The notes under the pieces: generated by a model
What the model was told of the DNA's origin: nothing
Seen by the model: only the letters and a program-made list of their open reading frames with translations
Databases searched by the model: none
NCBI GenBank assembly: GCA_009741485.1
Contig: CM019214.1
Span: 8,050,886-8,114,885 of the forward strand
Source: Malurus cyaneus samueli
Taxonomy: Eukaryota > Chordata > Aves > Passeriformes > Maluridae
DNA length: 64,000 nucleotides
Direction of reading: 5' to 3'
In this document: positions 49,901 to 63,005 of the stretch, one piece after another
Layout of the letters: each line of letters starts with the position of its first letter
How positions within the stretch are numbered: the stretch's first letter is position 1
Made by a program: the position numbers and the translations under genes

Positions 49901-52641
49901 TTTGAGCAGGAGAGTCATATCTTGCAAAACATCTCCAGTTTTGCAGCATGCAGGTAAAACAGGAGCAGAACACCTTTTCAGTAAAGGGCTGCCAAATCTT
50001 CCCCACCATGAAATGCAGCTGTGGCTCTGCAAAAAGAGGGGCATTTGCATCAGCAATAAATCCCAAATGACAGAATAATAAAATGCACTTATTGCAGAAG
50101 ACTGGCTTTCTGTCACACCTCAAAACATGGGGCTTTAGACTCTTGAGGGATCGCAGTGAGTGAGGAATTATAAGAAATATGCAGCAGAAATGGTGTGGTA
50201 ATCTTATTAGGTACCACTCTAGTGTCTCATGTCCTGATAGAAGAGGATTAATATCCTTTTTCAAAATGCTATCATCATACCCTTGATACCCATATACCTT
50301 TACTGATTGCTTCAGGAGAGGCTTTGGCCTTAATTTCCTGTGGTAATGGTTCTCCACTCTAGCTGCACACTGTATGGAGATGAGTTTGCTTTATCATGCT
50401 GAAATTTCCTGCTTTTCATCTAACACTCTTTCACCTTTTTTTTTTGCATAGCAAAAGCAGAAGAAACGAAGCTCCTGCTTTCCTTTCACCGTGTCATTTG
50501 TCATTCTATATGTATTTTTTCAGGCTTGTTATTGGTTTTTTTTCCAAGTAATCAATCCTAATCTAAAACTCCTCTCTGGCTGTTTTCATTGACTCATTTT
50601 TCATTTTCTTTGACATGCACAAATGTACTCCAATTCTGCTATATTATTTTCCAGGTGGAAAAGCAGCAGCGAATGCATGAACAAAGACTGCACCACTGAT
50701 TTATCTAACATTTCTGAGCTTATCTAATGTGCTCCTTTTTCTTGTACTTAAAGATTCTTTTTTTTTCCCCTGCACACTGGAAGATGTGCATTGCACCAGT
50801 GCTCATATAAAGCCCAAGGTCTCCAGCTGAACCCTGACATAAACACAAAGGAAGAGGGACCTCTTTGAGCAAAAGCTGGGAAGGAGAAAATAAGGCAAAG
50901 AGCAATCAATTGATTGATTAACACTGCCAGCTGAGGTTACAGAGCACTGTCTTTTAGATTTCTATAATGCTTACAGATGTTCCATGCACCTGCACTATTT
51001 TTAACACAGCTGCACATTTCTGAGACAGAGTTGGTGGAACTGCACAGCCCTTAGGGCACTCCCAATGACACCAGACATTAAACAAGGTACCCACCAGACA
51101 CACAACAGTATCTTTATATTGTGTTGGGTGGTTAAAGCTGTGCCATATTTAATGTCCTGCTGCACAACATCGTTAGATATTGATTTTATAGGTACAGTAA
51201 CTTGCAAACTTTATTAGCGAGCAGATTGAGGAAAATAAATTTTTTAGGGCTGAGTTTGGACTGTTTGTGTTCAGGATCATGACAAAATAGGTGTGTAAAA
51301 GAAAACTTGATGAAATCTCTGAGATGTGAAGACAATGAAAATGGATCTTCTCTGAATCTGGGCCATTTGATCACTCTATATTCACCACATTTTCTATGGG
51401 AAAAAAATGTGAAACAAGAGGAATGCAGGCATTGTGGACCAAACTTGGAACTACTTAAGAGATTAACTTCTGGGCCTTGAATGTGTTTGAGAATGAGGAC
51501 TTAACTCTTCTTTTAATTGGAATTTCAACAAAACACATCCAAGATGGTGAGAGCACAAAATAGCAGGGAGAACAGGAAACATATGCAAAGCCAGAGAAAA
51601 GGGTTGCATAAAGCTGCAGTGCCTGTCATCCAAGCTAGAGCAGAAAACTCCCATTACACTTCAGAAAACTCCAGACTTCAATTTTGATTTATATTATCTT
51701 CCATTCCAGTGTAAAAAGAATAGGAGGAAATTATCAAATTTATGAAATGGTGTTGTCTATATCAGAAGCTTTCCATTTACTTAATCTGAAAATTTCTAAG
51801 TTATTGATGCACAAGTTCCTTCAAGAAATTCAGATCGGTTGATTATACAGAATACACGAGCTTTTCTTTTCTGAATCTCTGCAGAAGTGGGGTAAGACAT
51901 GCCAAAGGCCCACAGACCTCAGCTCTCAGAGAACAGCAAGAGCCTGCTCTGCATTAAGAACTCGGTCAAGATGCAAACTGAGATGCCATATTCATTCATT
52001 ATCTGTAATTACTTTCAGTGACATGCTGAGCATTGCAATGTGTTTAGCACAAGGTTTGGTTGAGGATTTTTTGAACAAAAGAGCATGACAATGGCAAATG
52101 CCATGAACATATCCATTAGAAGCTAATATTCCGTAACTTCCTCACTGTGTTCCATTTAATTTGTTTTGTCAGTGAAGTTTTTTGCTTCATGTATGAGGTA
52201 TGAGAAATGAGAGGTATCTACTCGTTCATTTCAAGTTTGGCATTTTTTTCTTTATTTTTCTAAAAATATTACAGATATCTGGTAAAGACTTGCAGAAGAA
52301 AGGCTTTTTACAAAATTAAAGCCTTATCAAGGCTGTGCTTATACTAGGAAATCATCAACCTAATAGGAATGTATTAGCAGACAGAAAATATTGGTGCTGG
52401 GGGCCCTGTATCATCACTATGCACAGTCTTCAAAATTTTACTTCCAACTGGGTTTAGTCTGGTCATCAGGACTGAACAATCAGTCCAAAGTTGCAATGGT
52501 TGACACCTTTAAATCTAAAGGAGAATTAAAAGTGCCATGGGATGCCCACCTCAGGCAGGATTTGCTCATTTCCAATGAAGACACCCATTCCCAGACACCA
52601 GAACAGCAAAGCAGGGACTGGGGACAGCTGAGAAACGCGCT
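43961..52641. other. Non-coding stretch, long chance frames only
   Basis: This stretch holds the longest frames of the window: minus-strand 49851-50357 (168 codons), plus-strand 49562-49957 (131 codons, overlapping it on the opposite strand) and minus-strand 46077-46460 (127 codons). None shows a known domain, repeated motif, signal peptide or convincing splice frame. I treat them as chance. No transposon was identified with confidence. Confidence 0.5.
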
Positions 52642-52659
52642 TTTAAAGTGCACTTTAAA
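52642..52659. repeat. Perfect 18-base palindrome
   Basis: tttaaagtgcactttaaa is fully self-complementary, with no spacer. It contains GTGCAC at its centre, with TTTAAA on each side. It lies inside a 109-codon plus-strand frame (52391-52720) that has no recognisable domain. Confidence 0.9.
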
Positions 52660-53989
52660 GAAAAATGGGGATTTCATCAGATGGTCCTATGGCATATGCT
52701 TGAATATGCCCCAGCTTTAAGAGCTGAGCAATCCCACTGTTTGCAGTTCTGCACTGGTGCTGGTGACAAGGCTAACTGATGCATTCTCCAGGTCTCACAG
52801 GCTCATGCCAAAATAGGTTCCTACATTCAGTAGGATCATAGAAGATGTTTATTCACTCTATCATAAAAAGTTTCCATTGACAGCATTGGATTTTTGATCT
52901 AGGTCTGGCAAAGCCATGTTTACTGTATTGTACCAATGTCTGAAATATGTTTAAAGTATTTATATAAAGACCAGGTTAACAAAGAATAGAAATTATCAAG
53001 GAATATGTTAATTTGGAATAGTCTTCAAGCTTTTAAGCCTGGAAATAGAGGTAACTAATCCAACTAATTCTGAGAACCAGCAGAACAAAGACGCAATACT
53101 GCTCAGAATAGTTTTCCATTTATATGAGCGATGCACAGAGCTGCTTCTGCAGCTTCCACGGTAAAAACAAAACACTGTCATATTTTAAAGTAATGGCCCA
53201 AGCTGCATAAGCACAGAGTGGCTTTGTGCAGTGTTTCAAGCTATTTCTGTAATATTTTCATAAGCGATTAAGAGTTTCCTCCTACCCTATTTCAGTCAAT
53301 GAGAAATTTGCATTCAACAAGGATTAGGAACAGAGGACCCGAATCAAAGCTCTTAAGAATTTCTAAGTCTCACTGAGGTCAATGTAAAGCAAATTTGCAC
53401 TCAAGTGCTTTGCTGGGAGGAGGAAAATTGCTCTTTATTTTATGTTTTGCTTGTTTGTCTAAGTAAACAAAAAAGGCAGCGGAGGCTGATTTTTAATTTC
53501 TGCCATCCCAGATCTGAAACTGAATGGCTCAGCTGGAAGACATGGAAATTAGCCTGTGGCAGGAAGCTATAGAGACACAACAGCAAGCAAGAAAGCAGCA
53601 CAGTATTTATCTTCCTTATAAGCTAATGTTCTACTTCTGGCAGCAAGGAGATGTGAACTGATTCTAAGTTTCTGTGTTGTCTGATATATACATCCAGGGT
53701 ATTTAAATAGACTGGTGCCATAAAGATTTTTATGCACCAATACTTTTTAAATGCAAAGTTGTCTTTACTCAGAGCTTGATAAATGATGACACATGTCAGT
53801 CTACCAAACATAACAGTGGAAAAAATGGTAAAATGCCATTATGAATAAGAAAAATTTCTATTAAAGGATCAACAGGGACTGTTCAGTTTGTACTGGCTCA
53901 TATATAAAAACTTCTGCAACAGAGCAAAGGTATCAATCCCTGATTCTTGCAAGTGAAAGGTAAACATCATTATAAAGCTCCATCCATTA
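52660..53989. other. Non-coding flank of the CR1 copy
   Basis: Unique sequence up to the CR1 start. It includes a pair of imperfect repeats. The words tcagtcaatgagaaatttg cattcaac (53291-53317) and aggtcaatgtaaagcaaatttgcactcaa (53376-53404) share the order gtcaatg, aaatttgca, tcaa about 83 bases apart. The sequence around them, with cactgaggtcaatg, resembles old sauropsid interspersed repeats rich in tgaagtcaatgg, but I cannot assign a family. Confidence 0.35.
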
Positions 53990-55158
53990 TTGGATGTGGG
54001 GGGAAACACAGTGACAAAAGATGAGGATGAGGTAGTTAATGCTGTCTTTGCCTTACTACTTAATAGTAGTATTAAACACTGTGGTTCTCTGAGTGCCCAG
54101 CAACCCTGGAAGAGAGGGATGGGGAGTAAAATATTCCATAATCCAAGGAGAAGCAGTCAGTGCCCTGCTGACACCTGTCAGTAAACCCTCAGACACACAC
54201 AGGTCTGTGGGGCCAGATGGGATCCACCCAAGGGCACTGAGGGAGCTGTCAGAAAAGCTCACTGAGCCACTTTCCATCATTTACCAGCAGTCCTGGCCAA
54301 GCAGGGAGGCCCAGGGTGACTCAGTAAATGTGATGCCCATTTATGAAGGGTCAGAAGGAGGATCCAGGGAATTGATCCCTGTCTATCTGACCTTGGTGAC
54401 ATCACATATGACAAGTATGGGACAGACAGGGGACCAGACCCAGCCAGCATGGACTGGGGAAGGACAGGTCCTGCTTGACCAACCTGATCTCATTTTAAGA
54501 CAAGACAACCCGGTTACTGGATGAGGAAAAGGCTCTGGATGTCATATACTGAGATTTTTGTAAAGCTTCTGACAACATTTCCCACACATTCTCCTGGAAA
54601 ATCCAACTGCTCATGGCTTGGACAGGTGTGGTCTTGGCTGGCTAAAAAACTGACCAAATGTCCAGGCCCAGGGAGTGGTGGGCAGTGGAGTCACATCCAG
54701 GTGGGGATGGACACCAGGGGTGCTCCCCAGGGCTCATCATTGGGGCCAGTCCTGTGTTCTGAGAAGCCACCCCTGAGGGAGCTGGGGGTGTCCAGCCTGG
54801 AGAAATAGGGGCTTGGGAGTGACCTTGTCATTCTCTACAACTCCCTGAAATTAGGGTGTAGCCATGGGGGGATTGGCCCATTTCCCAATCAACAATTGAC
54901 AAGACAAGAAGAAAGAGCCTCAAGTTGCACCAGGGGAGGGGTAGATTGGATATTAAAAAAAATCCTTCATGAAAAGAGTTGTCAAGATTGGAACAGGCTG
55001 CCCAGGGAAGTGGTTGGGTCACCATCCCTGAAGGTATTTAGAAGATGTGTAGTTGTGGTGCTTAGGGACATGGTTTAGTGGTGGTCTTGGGCAATATTAA
55101 CCAAACAGTTGGACCTGATAATCTTAAATTTCGTTTCTACCCTAAATTATTCTACAGT
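53990..55158 (+). mobile_element. CR1 LINE, 5'-truncated and internally deleted
   Basis: This is a non-LTR retrotransposon remnant of the CR1 family. The 5' part (about 53995-54756) encodes broken pieces of the reverse transcriptase. One frame reads GPDGIHPRALRELSEKLTEP (54210-54269), a hallmark CR1 block, and the frame starting 54521 reaches GAPQGSSLGPVL (54726-54761), the conserved PQGS.LGP motif. Frame shifts and stops break it, for example a TGA at 54550-54552 where the family has a Leu before DFxKAFD. Between about 54756 and 54771 the sequence jumps to the 3' region (ctgagggagctgggggtgtc), so the catalytic aspartate-pair motif and most of the C-terminal part are missing. The 3' part (54772-55158) includes aggctgcccagggaagtggt and ends ggacctgataatctt...attctac. 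The endonuclease and the first open reading frame are also absent. It is dead and cannot move. Confidence 0.93.
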
Positions 55159-55849
55159 TAAAAAGATTAAAGCTGAAATTTCTATATTACAATGTACAAA
55201 TATTTTGTGTCATAATGTAATGACCTAAAATGTGATAACTTACAATACCTGCCTTTGGCTGACATTGATCTTTACCTTTGTCATAAATCCATTCCATATC
55301 TATTCCTGATAAGGGGCATTTCCTCACTGCTCGCCCCATACTCAGAATAAAAAAAGCTGACATTTCTTCTCCTGCTCACAATGGGACCATAAGAGAGGCC
55401 ATACCAAATTTATTATATTTTCCTTTAAAAGCATGACATTGTGGAATATCATTGGAATTATATTGACAGATCATTTCAAGTTAGTTTACACCAAAAAATC
55501 TTGTGCATTCAATCTTTAGGGGGTGGAAGTCTTATCAGGAAAGTAAATCAAAACCTGATTCTCAGTCCACTCTTCCAGCAGAAGATAACACACTCCTGAG
55601 AAGACACAGGAAACTTTTTAATCTTTGATAGAAATGGAACAAGTGAGATTGTGCAGAATTAATTATGGTACTTCAAAGCAATCTGCTATTTCTGGACTCA
55701 TTGACTGACTTGGATTTTACTGATGGCAAACCTTCAGACTCTCAGCACCACTTAAACTTTTACCTGCTGTGTTAATGCCTGCGTGCTCAGCCTGAGGGAC
55801 TGACCAAAGCTCGTTGCAGAACACAGCAGTGACAAGTCAATTCCATTAA
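55159..55849. other. Non-coding flank after the CR1 copy
   Basis: Unique A+T-rich sequence. I could not find a clean target-site duplication matching the CR1 5' junction, which is usual for CR1 because it makes little or none. No gene was recognised. Confidence 0.5.
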
Positions 55850-55990
55850 GAAATGAAAAAAAAAAAAATTGAAAAGTAAAATTCACATCTTAAGGAGAGA
55901 AATAGCCTAACTATAAAATAGGAAATAAAAGCAAAGAAAAATAGGAAAATAAAACCCAAAGAAAGGAAAATTTTATCAAAATGAAAGGGA
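55850..55990 (+). repeat. A-rich low-complexity tract
   Basis: About 140 bases dominated by A, with scattered G (words such as gaaaaataggaaaataaaac). It includes an A13 run at 55857-55869. It is not a tail of the CR1 copy, which ended 700 bases earlier. Confidence 0.7.
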
Positions 55991-58985
55991 CTAAAACACC
56001 TAGGTGGAGTTTTTCTTCTGTTTTGCAGTGAAATATTTTGTCAAATGCAAATACAATGCCTTTTAACTAAAAGTAGCTTCTACTTGCTATGAAAAAGCTG
56101 GTTGGAATTTCTCTGAAAACGTATGTGCCATGTGAAAGCGAATTTCCTGATCAGTATGTACATGACAGCCAGGTCATCTTGATCATATGAATATTAAAAT
56201 AGATATCTATGACAAAGGAACTATTGTATAATTAATTTATCTTTCTCTTTTAAGATTTTTCAGAGACATTCAGAGAAATTTTGTTATTTAAATGCAATTT
56301 ATATATCTGCTGTCCAAGTTATATTAGGGTATAAGAAAATGGAACTGTAAAGGAAATCTGGCCTATACATAGGGCATCAGATTTCTAACTAAAATTTCAC
56401 CAAAATTAATGGTGAAATAAAAAATATTTTTTTAAAAAAATTGTTGGATTCTGAAAAACCAATAGACTGGACTAAAGCATTGCACAGATGTGAATAAATA
56501 GTTTGCACAGAGACAGAGCAAAGACTAGTGCCAAAATACAGCACTTCATTTCTCCTTTCTCTACATGAGAGCCTTTCATTCATTTTGTCCATTTAAGCAT
56601 AAGGAACTCTTTTCAATCACATTTCCAGCCCATTCTTGTGAAAATAAAAAGATATATTCCACCAATCTGCTGCAAAAACAGAGAATTGTCTCATTGCAGA
56701 ACTCGAAAATCTCATTCTTCTCTCCATTAACCAACCCATTTCCTAGGGTGGTGAGGAAAGCTGTTCCCCAAATTTGTTATAAGGTTTCTGCTTCCCAAAT
56801 ACCAACCAATTCTACTCACCAAGAAGAGGTGGCACATCAAGAAAATTTGAGAAGCCCCTCAAATGTACTATTAAAATTGCTGGGTTTTTTATTATACCCT
56901 CAGGAACTGATTCCCTAAAGAAAAGGAAGAACCAAGGAGTGAGGGAACACAGTGGACACAAGAAGAGGGAACTGATTCTCTCAAACAAAGGCAGAGAACC
57001 CAAGACTGACTCTCACTGCCCAAATCTACTCCAAAATCTCAACAACATTCTGCCAAAGCTTTCAACTTCTATGTGGCTGTTGTTTCTCATATGTTTAGAA
57101 TCATCCAGGTGGTGTCAAAGCTGGTTTTGGCAGTATCTTTGGCAGGATCCTGACCCACTCTGTGGGTGTGGGATCTGAACAGCTTTCTCAATCCCTTCCT
57201 TCTTTTCCTTCAAGTTTTCCAGCTGCAGGCTCCTGTCCTACCTCCTCCAAAGCACAAGATGTTTTTGCAATTCTGCTTTTAGGCAGAAACCTCCATTCTT
57301 AAGGCTACTTTCCCTTTTTGGCACTCTTAACAGGGATCCAATTCCTACTGGCTCAAAGAAACAAACACCAAAATCCCCATCATTTACTCAGAACAATGGC
57401 CCACAGCAGCCATTCTGACTGCAAATCCACAGTGGAATTCTATCCACCTCTTTAAGTCAAGAGAACCTCTCATGCTTACAGAAAAAGGACAAAAGTGGAC
57501 TCAGATGCAGTTGCAGCCACAGAAATTAATGGAGCTGGTCTCCAAGGAATTTGAAATCATCCATATCTCCTCTTAATTGTCAATATAGCTCAAGTGAACA
57601 AGCTGACTGACAGTAGGTGCTGAATTACTCAAGAGGATGAATATTTTCTTTAATTTTCACGCAAATCCGTCCATCCACCAGCAATTTTTCAGAAAGATAT
57701 TCCTGTATTCACTGCAAATCCAAACAGCTGGATTCTGCCTTCACCTATTTAGGTCAAATGAGGTTACAAAAGAAACTGAATATGCCACAGTGTAAAAAAT
57801 CCCCACACTGGTGTTTTAAGCCATAAATGCCTCATACATCCCTAGATATGCTGGACTGAAGGGAGCTCCTATCTTCTGCAGAACCAAACTACCTGTAGAT
57901 GCTCAGGAGACAGATGCTAGCTTAATATTTTTGTGCTCAAATCACTGCTTGGGCCAAGTCCAAAGCACAAAAAAGGCTACTAGATATGAATCAGATCCAT
58001 CGCAATTCTCTCTCCCCCCAGACAATTACAGATTCCAGGAAACTATTGCATACATAAACTTAAAATTATTTCCACCTCCTATTCCCTTCCTCCATTATCT
58101 CACTTCTTCTCACCTTTCTTACGCCCTGTTATTTTCACAGGAGTCAATAAATTGCTTCAGAGCAATTTTACTATTTCTTCTATTATTCCCTTGTTTCTTT
58201 AGCAAGCCATAAATAACTCTGCTTATTCTGAAAGGGTCCTACAGAGGCCGATCACACAGGCTCAGGCTGGAGTTTCATACCTATCTTAAAACCTGGAGGT
58301 CTATAGCCACATTATCCCTGTTCTGGAGGAAAGTGCTGTGGTGCTTCTTTCTGCCATGATTTAGGGAAGCAATACAGGGCAGGATTGTTCAGTAATGAAA
58401 CTCAGTGGACAGGTAAAACATTCATCTTAATACTATCAACAAATAGCAAATAAAAAAAAAGAGTGATACTCACAAGTAACATTGTCTGATTTCAAAGTCA
58501 TCGCCCCAGATTTGCATCTCTATAGAAGAGGTTTATTTCTCAGTCTTGTGATTTCCTTTACTTATACTTATTACTCATGCAATGAACTGCAGATTGAAAT
58601 ATGTAGATATTAAGTAGGGAAAAAATATTTTAATTTTCCTGATTATGCAAACAATACATCAGAACTGTATATAGAGGAATGTTTTTTTCATAAACACAAT
58701 TTGACTGAAAATTTTTACTAAATTTTGAGCAGCTTTTAAAAATGAGTATTCCATTCACCACAGCTATTATATATAACTGAGTCATCAATCTAGGGGTCTG
58801 AAATAGATTAAGTAACTTTAAAATACAGCACTAAATGTAGGTTTCAATGTAACATAAAGCTCTGCATGGAAAGTGTTGGAGAACTTCGACCATACTTTAT
58901 TTTGAGCTATTTCCTCCAGTCCTGTGCAGCTCAATATTTCACTACAGCTCTTGAACTAAACATAGCAGGGATTTCTTAGTTCTGG
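55991..58985. other. Non-coding stretch with G-poor composition
   Basis: No gene or transposon was recognised. From about 56560 to 58210 the plus strand is noticeably richer in A, C and T than in G (for example 58020-58210 has few G). Frames of up to 117 codons (56565-56918) lack any domain and reflect this composition. Confidence 0.5.
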
Positions 58986-59012
58986 TTTTTTTTTTTTTTT
59001 TTTTTTTTTTTT
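58986..59012 (+). repeat. T27 homopolymer
   Basis: A pure run of 27 T. If it is the complement of a poly-A tail, a minus-strand retrocopy would lie at 59013 onwards. That sequence has no recognisable gene, no AATAAA complement near the run and no clear target-site duplication. A short direct repeat (aagtaaaagcct at 59130-59141 and 59154-59165) lies in the same region. Confidence 0.9.
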
Positions 59013-62000
59013 ACATTGCCTATTAGCACTCGTGGAGGCCAGAAAAAACAACTTTCTGAAACTCCTTCGAGCAGACTGAAATGACCTCATGATGAGCAGA
59101 GAGAAAAAAGTGCACATGAGAGAAGCACAAAGTAAAAGCCTTTTTGTAAAAGTAAGTAAAAGCCTCTCACCTTGCTCAGAAGAGTTACAAAATGGCAATG
59201 TCTAGCCCACATCTCCTGGTGGCTTGATGCTGCTGGGGTTGTTTTTTTTCCTGTGCTGCACAATGAAGTTATTTACTGGTGAGAAATACTGGTCTGTGTC
59301 AGTTCCAGCCTAAGAGACCAACAACTTACACTGTCCTTGGCAGCACGACAGGACCTGCCACTATATCACACTGAACTGTTCCTGAACGTCTCCAGAACAT
59401 TATGGGCAAATGTGCCTTCCTTTAGTGCCAGGCCTGTGACCTTTCCTGGCTCCTCTTTTTCACCCCTGAAACACTCAGACTGTTCTTGTACCAAACAGGC
59501 AGTAACAAGATTGCTTTCATAGAAAATGGGATCGTTCCTTTGAGAGGTGACAAAGTTCTTGACCACATTTTCTCTCAGTAATAACTGTAAATATTTTATT
59601 TTCTCTTGATTTCCTACAAAAAAATGATTTACAGTGGCAGGAGGTATAAGTATACAATTTAACCAAATCCAGCTTTAATCAACTTTTTACATTGCTAAGA
59701 CTTTGAGCTCACATCCATCCCTGAATACTGTTTATGTTTTTGGGAATGGTAGAACTGGCAGTGGGTAGGTCCCAGGAATGTTTGAAGGTCTGCTGTCTCA
59801 GGACCCACATTAGCCCAAGGTGTGTGTGGAAATAGGAATGAAAAATGGAGTGAAGCACTTGAAACAGCCAACAAGCCCAGCAGAGATTCTCCTGTGTGTC
59901 TGCATTCCTCCAGCATTCTTCTCTGCAGTTTTTAAACAACATTTAAAGAAAAGCTCTCTGGAGCAAGGACACTGTTAGAATATTTCTTTAACTGTTTGGG
60001 TTCACAGCGCAGAAAGGGAATTTGAGGTGTTATGATGTAGTTTAATAAATACTGTTGCAAAAGTTGAAGTCAACCATTCTGACAACCTGTGTTATAATCC
60101 TTGCAGCATCCTTCCAGGATGAAACTCTTTCATAAAGGCCTTTTGCCTAAATATATAAATGTATGTGTGTATATATATACATATGGGGTTTGCAAATGGA
60201 TAACTTTTTCTTTTTCATATGTTTTTTTCTTCTCTAAACCATTTCTTCTGAAAAAATCTCCAGTAACTATATATACCAATAGAAATTTTTTCAGGGAGAT
60301 AAACCACATGCAGAAAGATGCTGGAGCTTTCCAGCAAGAAATAGCCATAGTTGAAACCAGGAGAAGGCCTGAAATCAGATTTTGAATGATTAACCATAAG
60401 AGAGGCTGGTCAATATTTTAACAATATTCATTAAAAAAAAGGCAGCTTTACTGAGGCTGACAACCAAAGAGCTTCACTGCACAGTGAGAGTGTGAGCATC
60501 TCACTGTGAGAGCAGAGACGTGACTCGTTCAGCAGTGCCTCTTTATCTTCTAATGGAGGGTCTGACCCCTGTGCATTGAGCAGGATGCACAGTGAAAGAC
60601 AAAAGAGTGTCTGTCATGACAGTTTTTCCTCTGCTTTGAGGTGACAATGCTGCAGCCACCTTGTTTTGTTCTCCCTCATTATCATAAAACACTAGATGTG
60701 ATTTTCTTAAGAGTTCTTTCTTTCATAAATACATTTAAAATTAATATGATGGATTGGGGATAAAAATCTTTGATTCCCAAACTGACTCCAATATGAGTGT
60801 TGGATGTGACTGGAAAAAAAAAGAGGCAAGATCTCAGCCTTCAGGTGAAATGGTTAAATAAGAACTATATTTAATATCTGCTTAGTGTGATGAACTTCAC
60901 CCTTGGTTTGCTTCCAAAGCTGGCTGGTGGGAACCTCACAAGCCATCAGTAATTACGGTGCTGAATTTGCAAAAGATGGGTGAATGCCAGATTCTTAAAG
61001 AAGGAAAATGCAATGCCCACACTTTTGAAAGGAGGGGAAAAGAGCCAGAGAGTTGCTGCTTAGTTTCAGTTTCAGAAAAATCGTAGGGAAAGAAACCATC
61101 AAGCCAACTATTTTAGGTACCCCGAATAAGTGGGGGAAAAAAATAAAGCAAAAGGAAGTCTGACAAGTCTTTCTTTTGCCAATCCTAATTGCCTCATGTG
61201 ACATGGAAACACTGGGATGGAAGGGAAGCAAAAGATGTCATAACTTGGCTTTCAGAAGTGTTTTGAATGACACGTTCATCTTCCAACTGGGAACCACAAG
61301 AGGCTGAGAGCAAAGCTGGAAGACTGTAATCAAACCACAGTTATTCATGAGCCATTGCCAAAATCAAAGGTATCTTGAGCAGACTCTTTGGACTCTGGAT
61401 ATATGTGATATTTTCTTTACTGATCTAGATGTCTTGACAGGGTATTCAAATTGAATTTGCAGACAATACCAAAAAAAAAGGATTTTTGGGACTAAATGGG
61501 GGCCAGCCACTCTGTTGAATGCAGGATTTAGAGATCAAAATGTTCTTGACACTTTTATATGAATTACCATGATTCAGGGTCTTACATTTTGAGAAAATAG
61601 CCACAAAAATACACGTAAAGGAATTGCAAAATGGTAGGATTTGGTGATTTTTGACTCAAATTCTGTCTGGCTTTGCTTTTACTCAGGATGCATCTCTCCA
61701 AACAGGGTTTTAGCAGGTGAATCTTTGCGTGTGCTCTTCACGCATCTGCTCCTTTTTCCTTACTCATATTTATTCAACTGCTTAAAACAAGTTCTTTGGG
61801 TTCTTCCGCTCCTAAGATAAATAACACTTATTGCTTTCTGACTTCAATAGCCAAGCTAATAAAAATCCAGTTGGCAGAGTTAATTCTTTGTAAGCTTTTA
61901 TGAACTGAAACAGGAAAGCAGACGGTTTTATGGTGATGCACAGTCATTGGTGTTATATGAACATAACCTGCATCACATCCTGCCAGACGATGTTTTATTG

Positions 62001-62989
62001 TTGTTATTGTCATTTATTGTTGAACTTAACAGGAAGTGCTGCCACCGTTTGCTTAAAATCAAATTTAGTAATTCTGCATTGATCTGGAAGAAAACTGTTT
62101 AGGAGAAAAACATGACATTTACAGCAACATTAAAGAATTTTAAAGCTATGCTAATGACCTCACCTAGACTATGCCACTTTCAATGAATCTGCTGTTATTC
62201 AGTCACATTATTTTATTGTAATGCACATGCAGAAACTATTCTGGAGCTTAGAGGAAAGCTCTAAAGTATCATTTAAAATACTGCTCTGAGGTATCATTGC
62301 ATATATTTACTCGTAGCTAAAGGAATAAAAAATGTGGGTGGTTACCAGAAGCTTAAAATCCAGCAGATATATAACTTCTTAGACAAACAAAAGTCAGCAG
62401 CATATGGCTCAGAGTGATAATTCTCAGAAGCCAGCACCTCCCTGCATCACTAATACCAATCTAAGCTCAGAAGTAGCATTTGGGGTGTGAGAAGGAGCAT
62501 TTGTGCTCCCTCTTTATTGCTCTTTCTCCATCATGGCAAAAATATAAAGGCTGTCCACCCTTTACTTGCATTCCCCAAATTAAATTTCTTGCTAGCCCTA
62601 AAGCTACACCAAAACATGGCCCTAATCAAGATGAGTTTAGTGGGGCTGGGATGACCTTGTCTGTTCTGCTGCTGTGACAGACCAAGATCTTAGACCTTCC
62701 TACGTGAAATGTGGGTGATTTGACTTTAACCTGAGAGAAAAGAACTGCTTCACCCATATGATTAAGGGATTTAGAGAATGTGAACAAATATGGAGAGAAA
62801 GAAGGAAAAAGTCTACCCTGCCATAATCCCCATTACCCTTCCCAACAAGAAAAATATTAGTAGCTCCACAGCCCCAAATGCCAGAGTTGCAGCAGAGGAC
62901 TGGAGAATGTTTAATAATAAGTGAAGTTTTCTTGCATCACCATGCATCTTCAATAAAAGAATCCTTTAGCCTGTAGCCAGAGTACCTGG
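59013..62989. other. Non-coding stretch, nothing firm
   Basis: Unique A+T-rich sequence with a small AT/GT simple repeat at 60150-60185 (atatataaatgtatgtgtgt, then atatatatac). Around 61960-62230 it is compositionally even and rich in TAAT and half-site words (for example atgctaatgacctcacct at 62147-62164), which would suit a conserved element, but conservation cannot be seen from one sequence. No gene was recognised. Confidence 0.5.
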
Positions 62990-63005
62990 GTCTTTTTAGA
63001 TCTTG

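Noticed and set aside
49562..49957. 131-codon plus-strand frame that ends near a GTAAAA donor-like site
   Set aside because: The peptide has no motif, the start has no promoter or acceptor context, and the frame closes by a stop overlapping the donor-like site.
49851..50357. Longest frame in the window, 168 codons on the minus strand
   Set aside because: No recognisable domain, signal peptide or repeat-family similarity. It overlaps a 131-codon frame on the opposite strand. A frame near this length is not surprising by chance in 64 kb read in six frames.
58986..59230. Processed pseudogene with T27 as tail complement
   Set aside because: No gene could be recognised in the 200 bases to the right, no poly-A signal and no target-site duplication.
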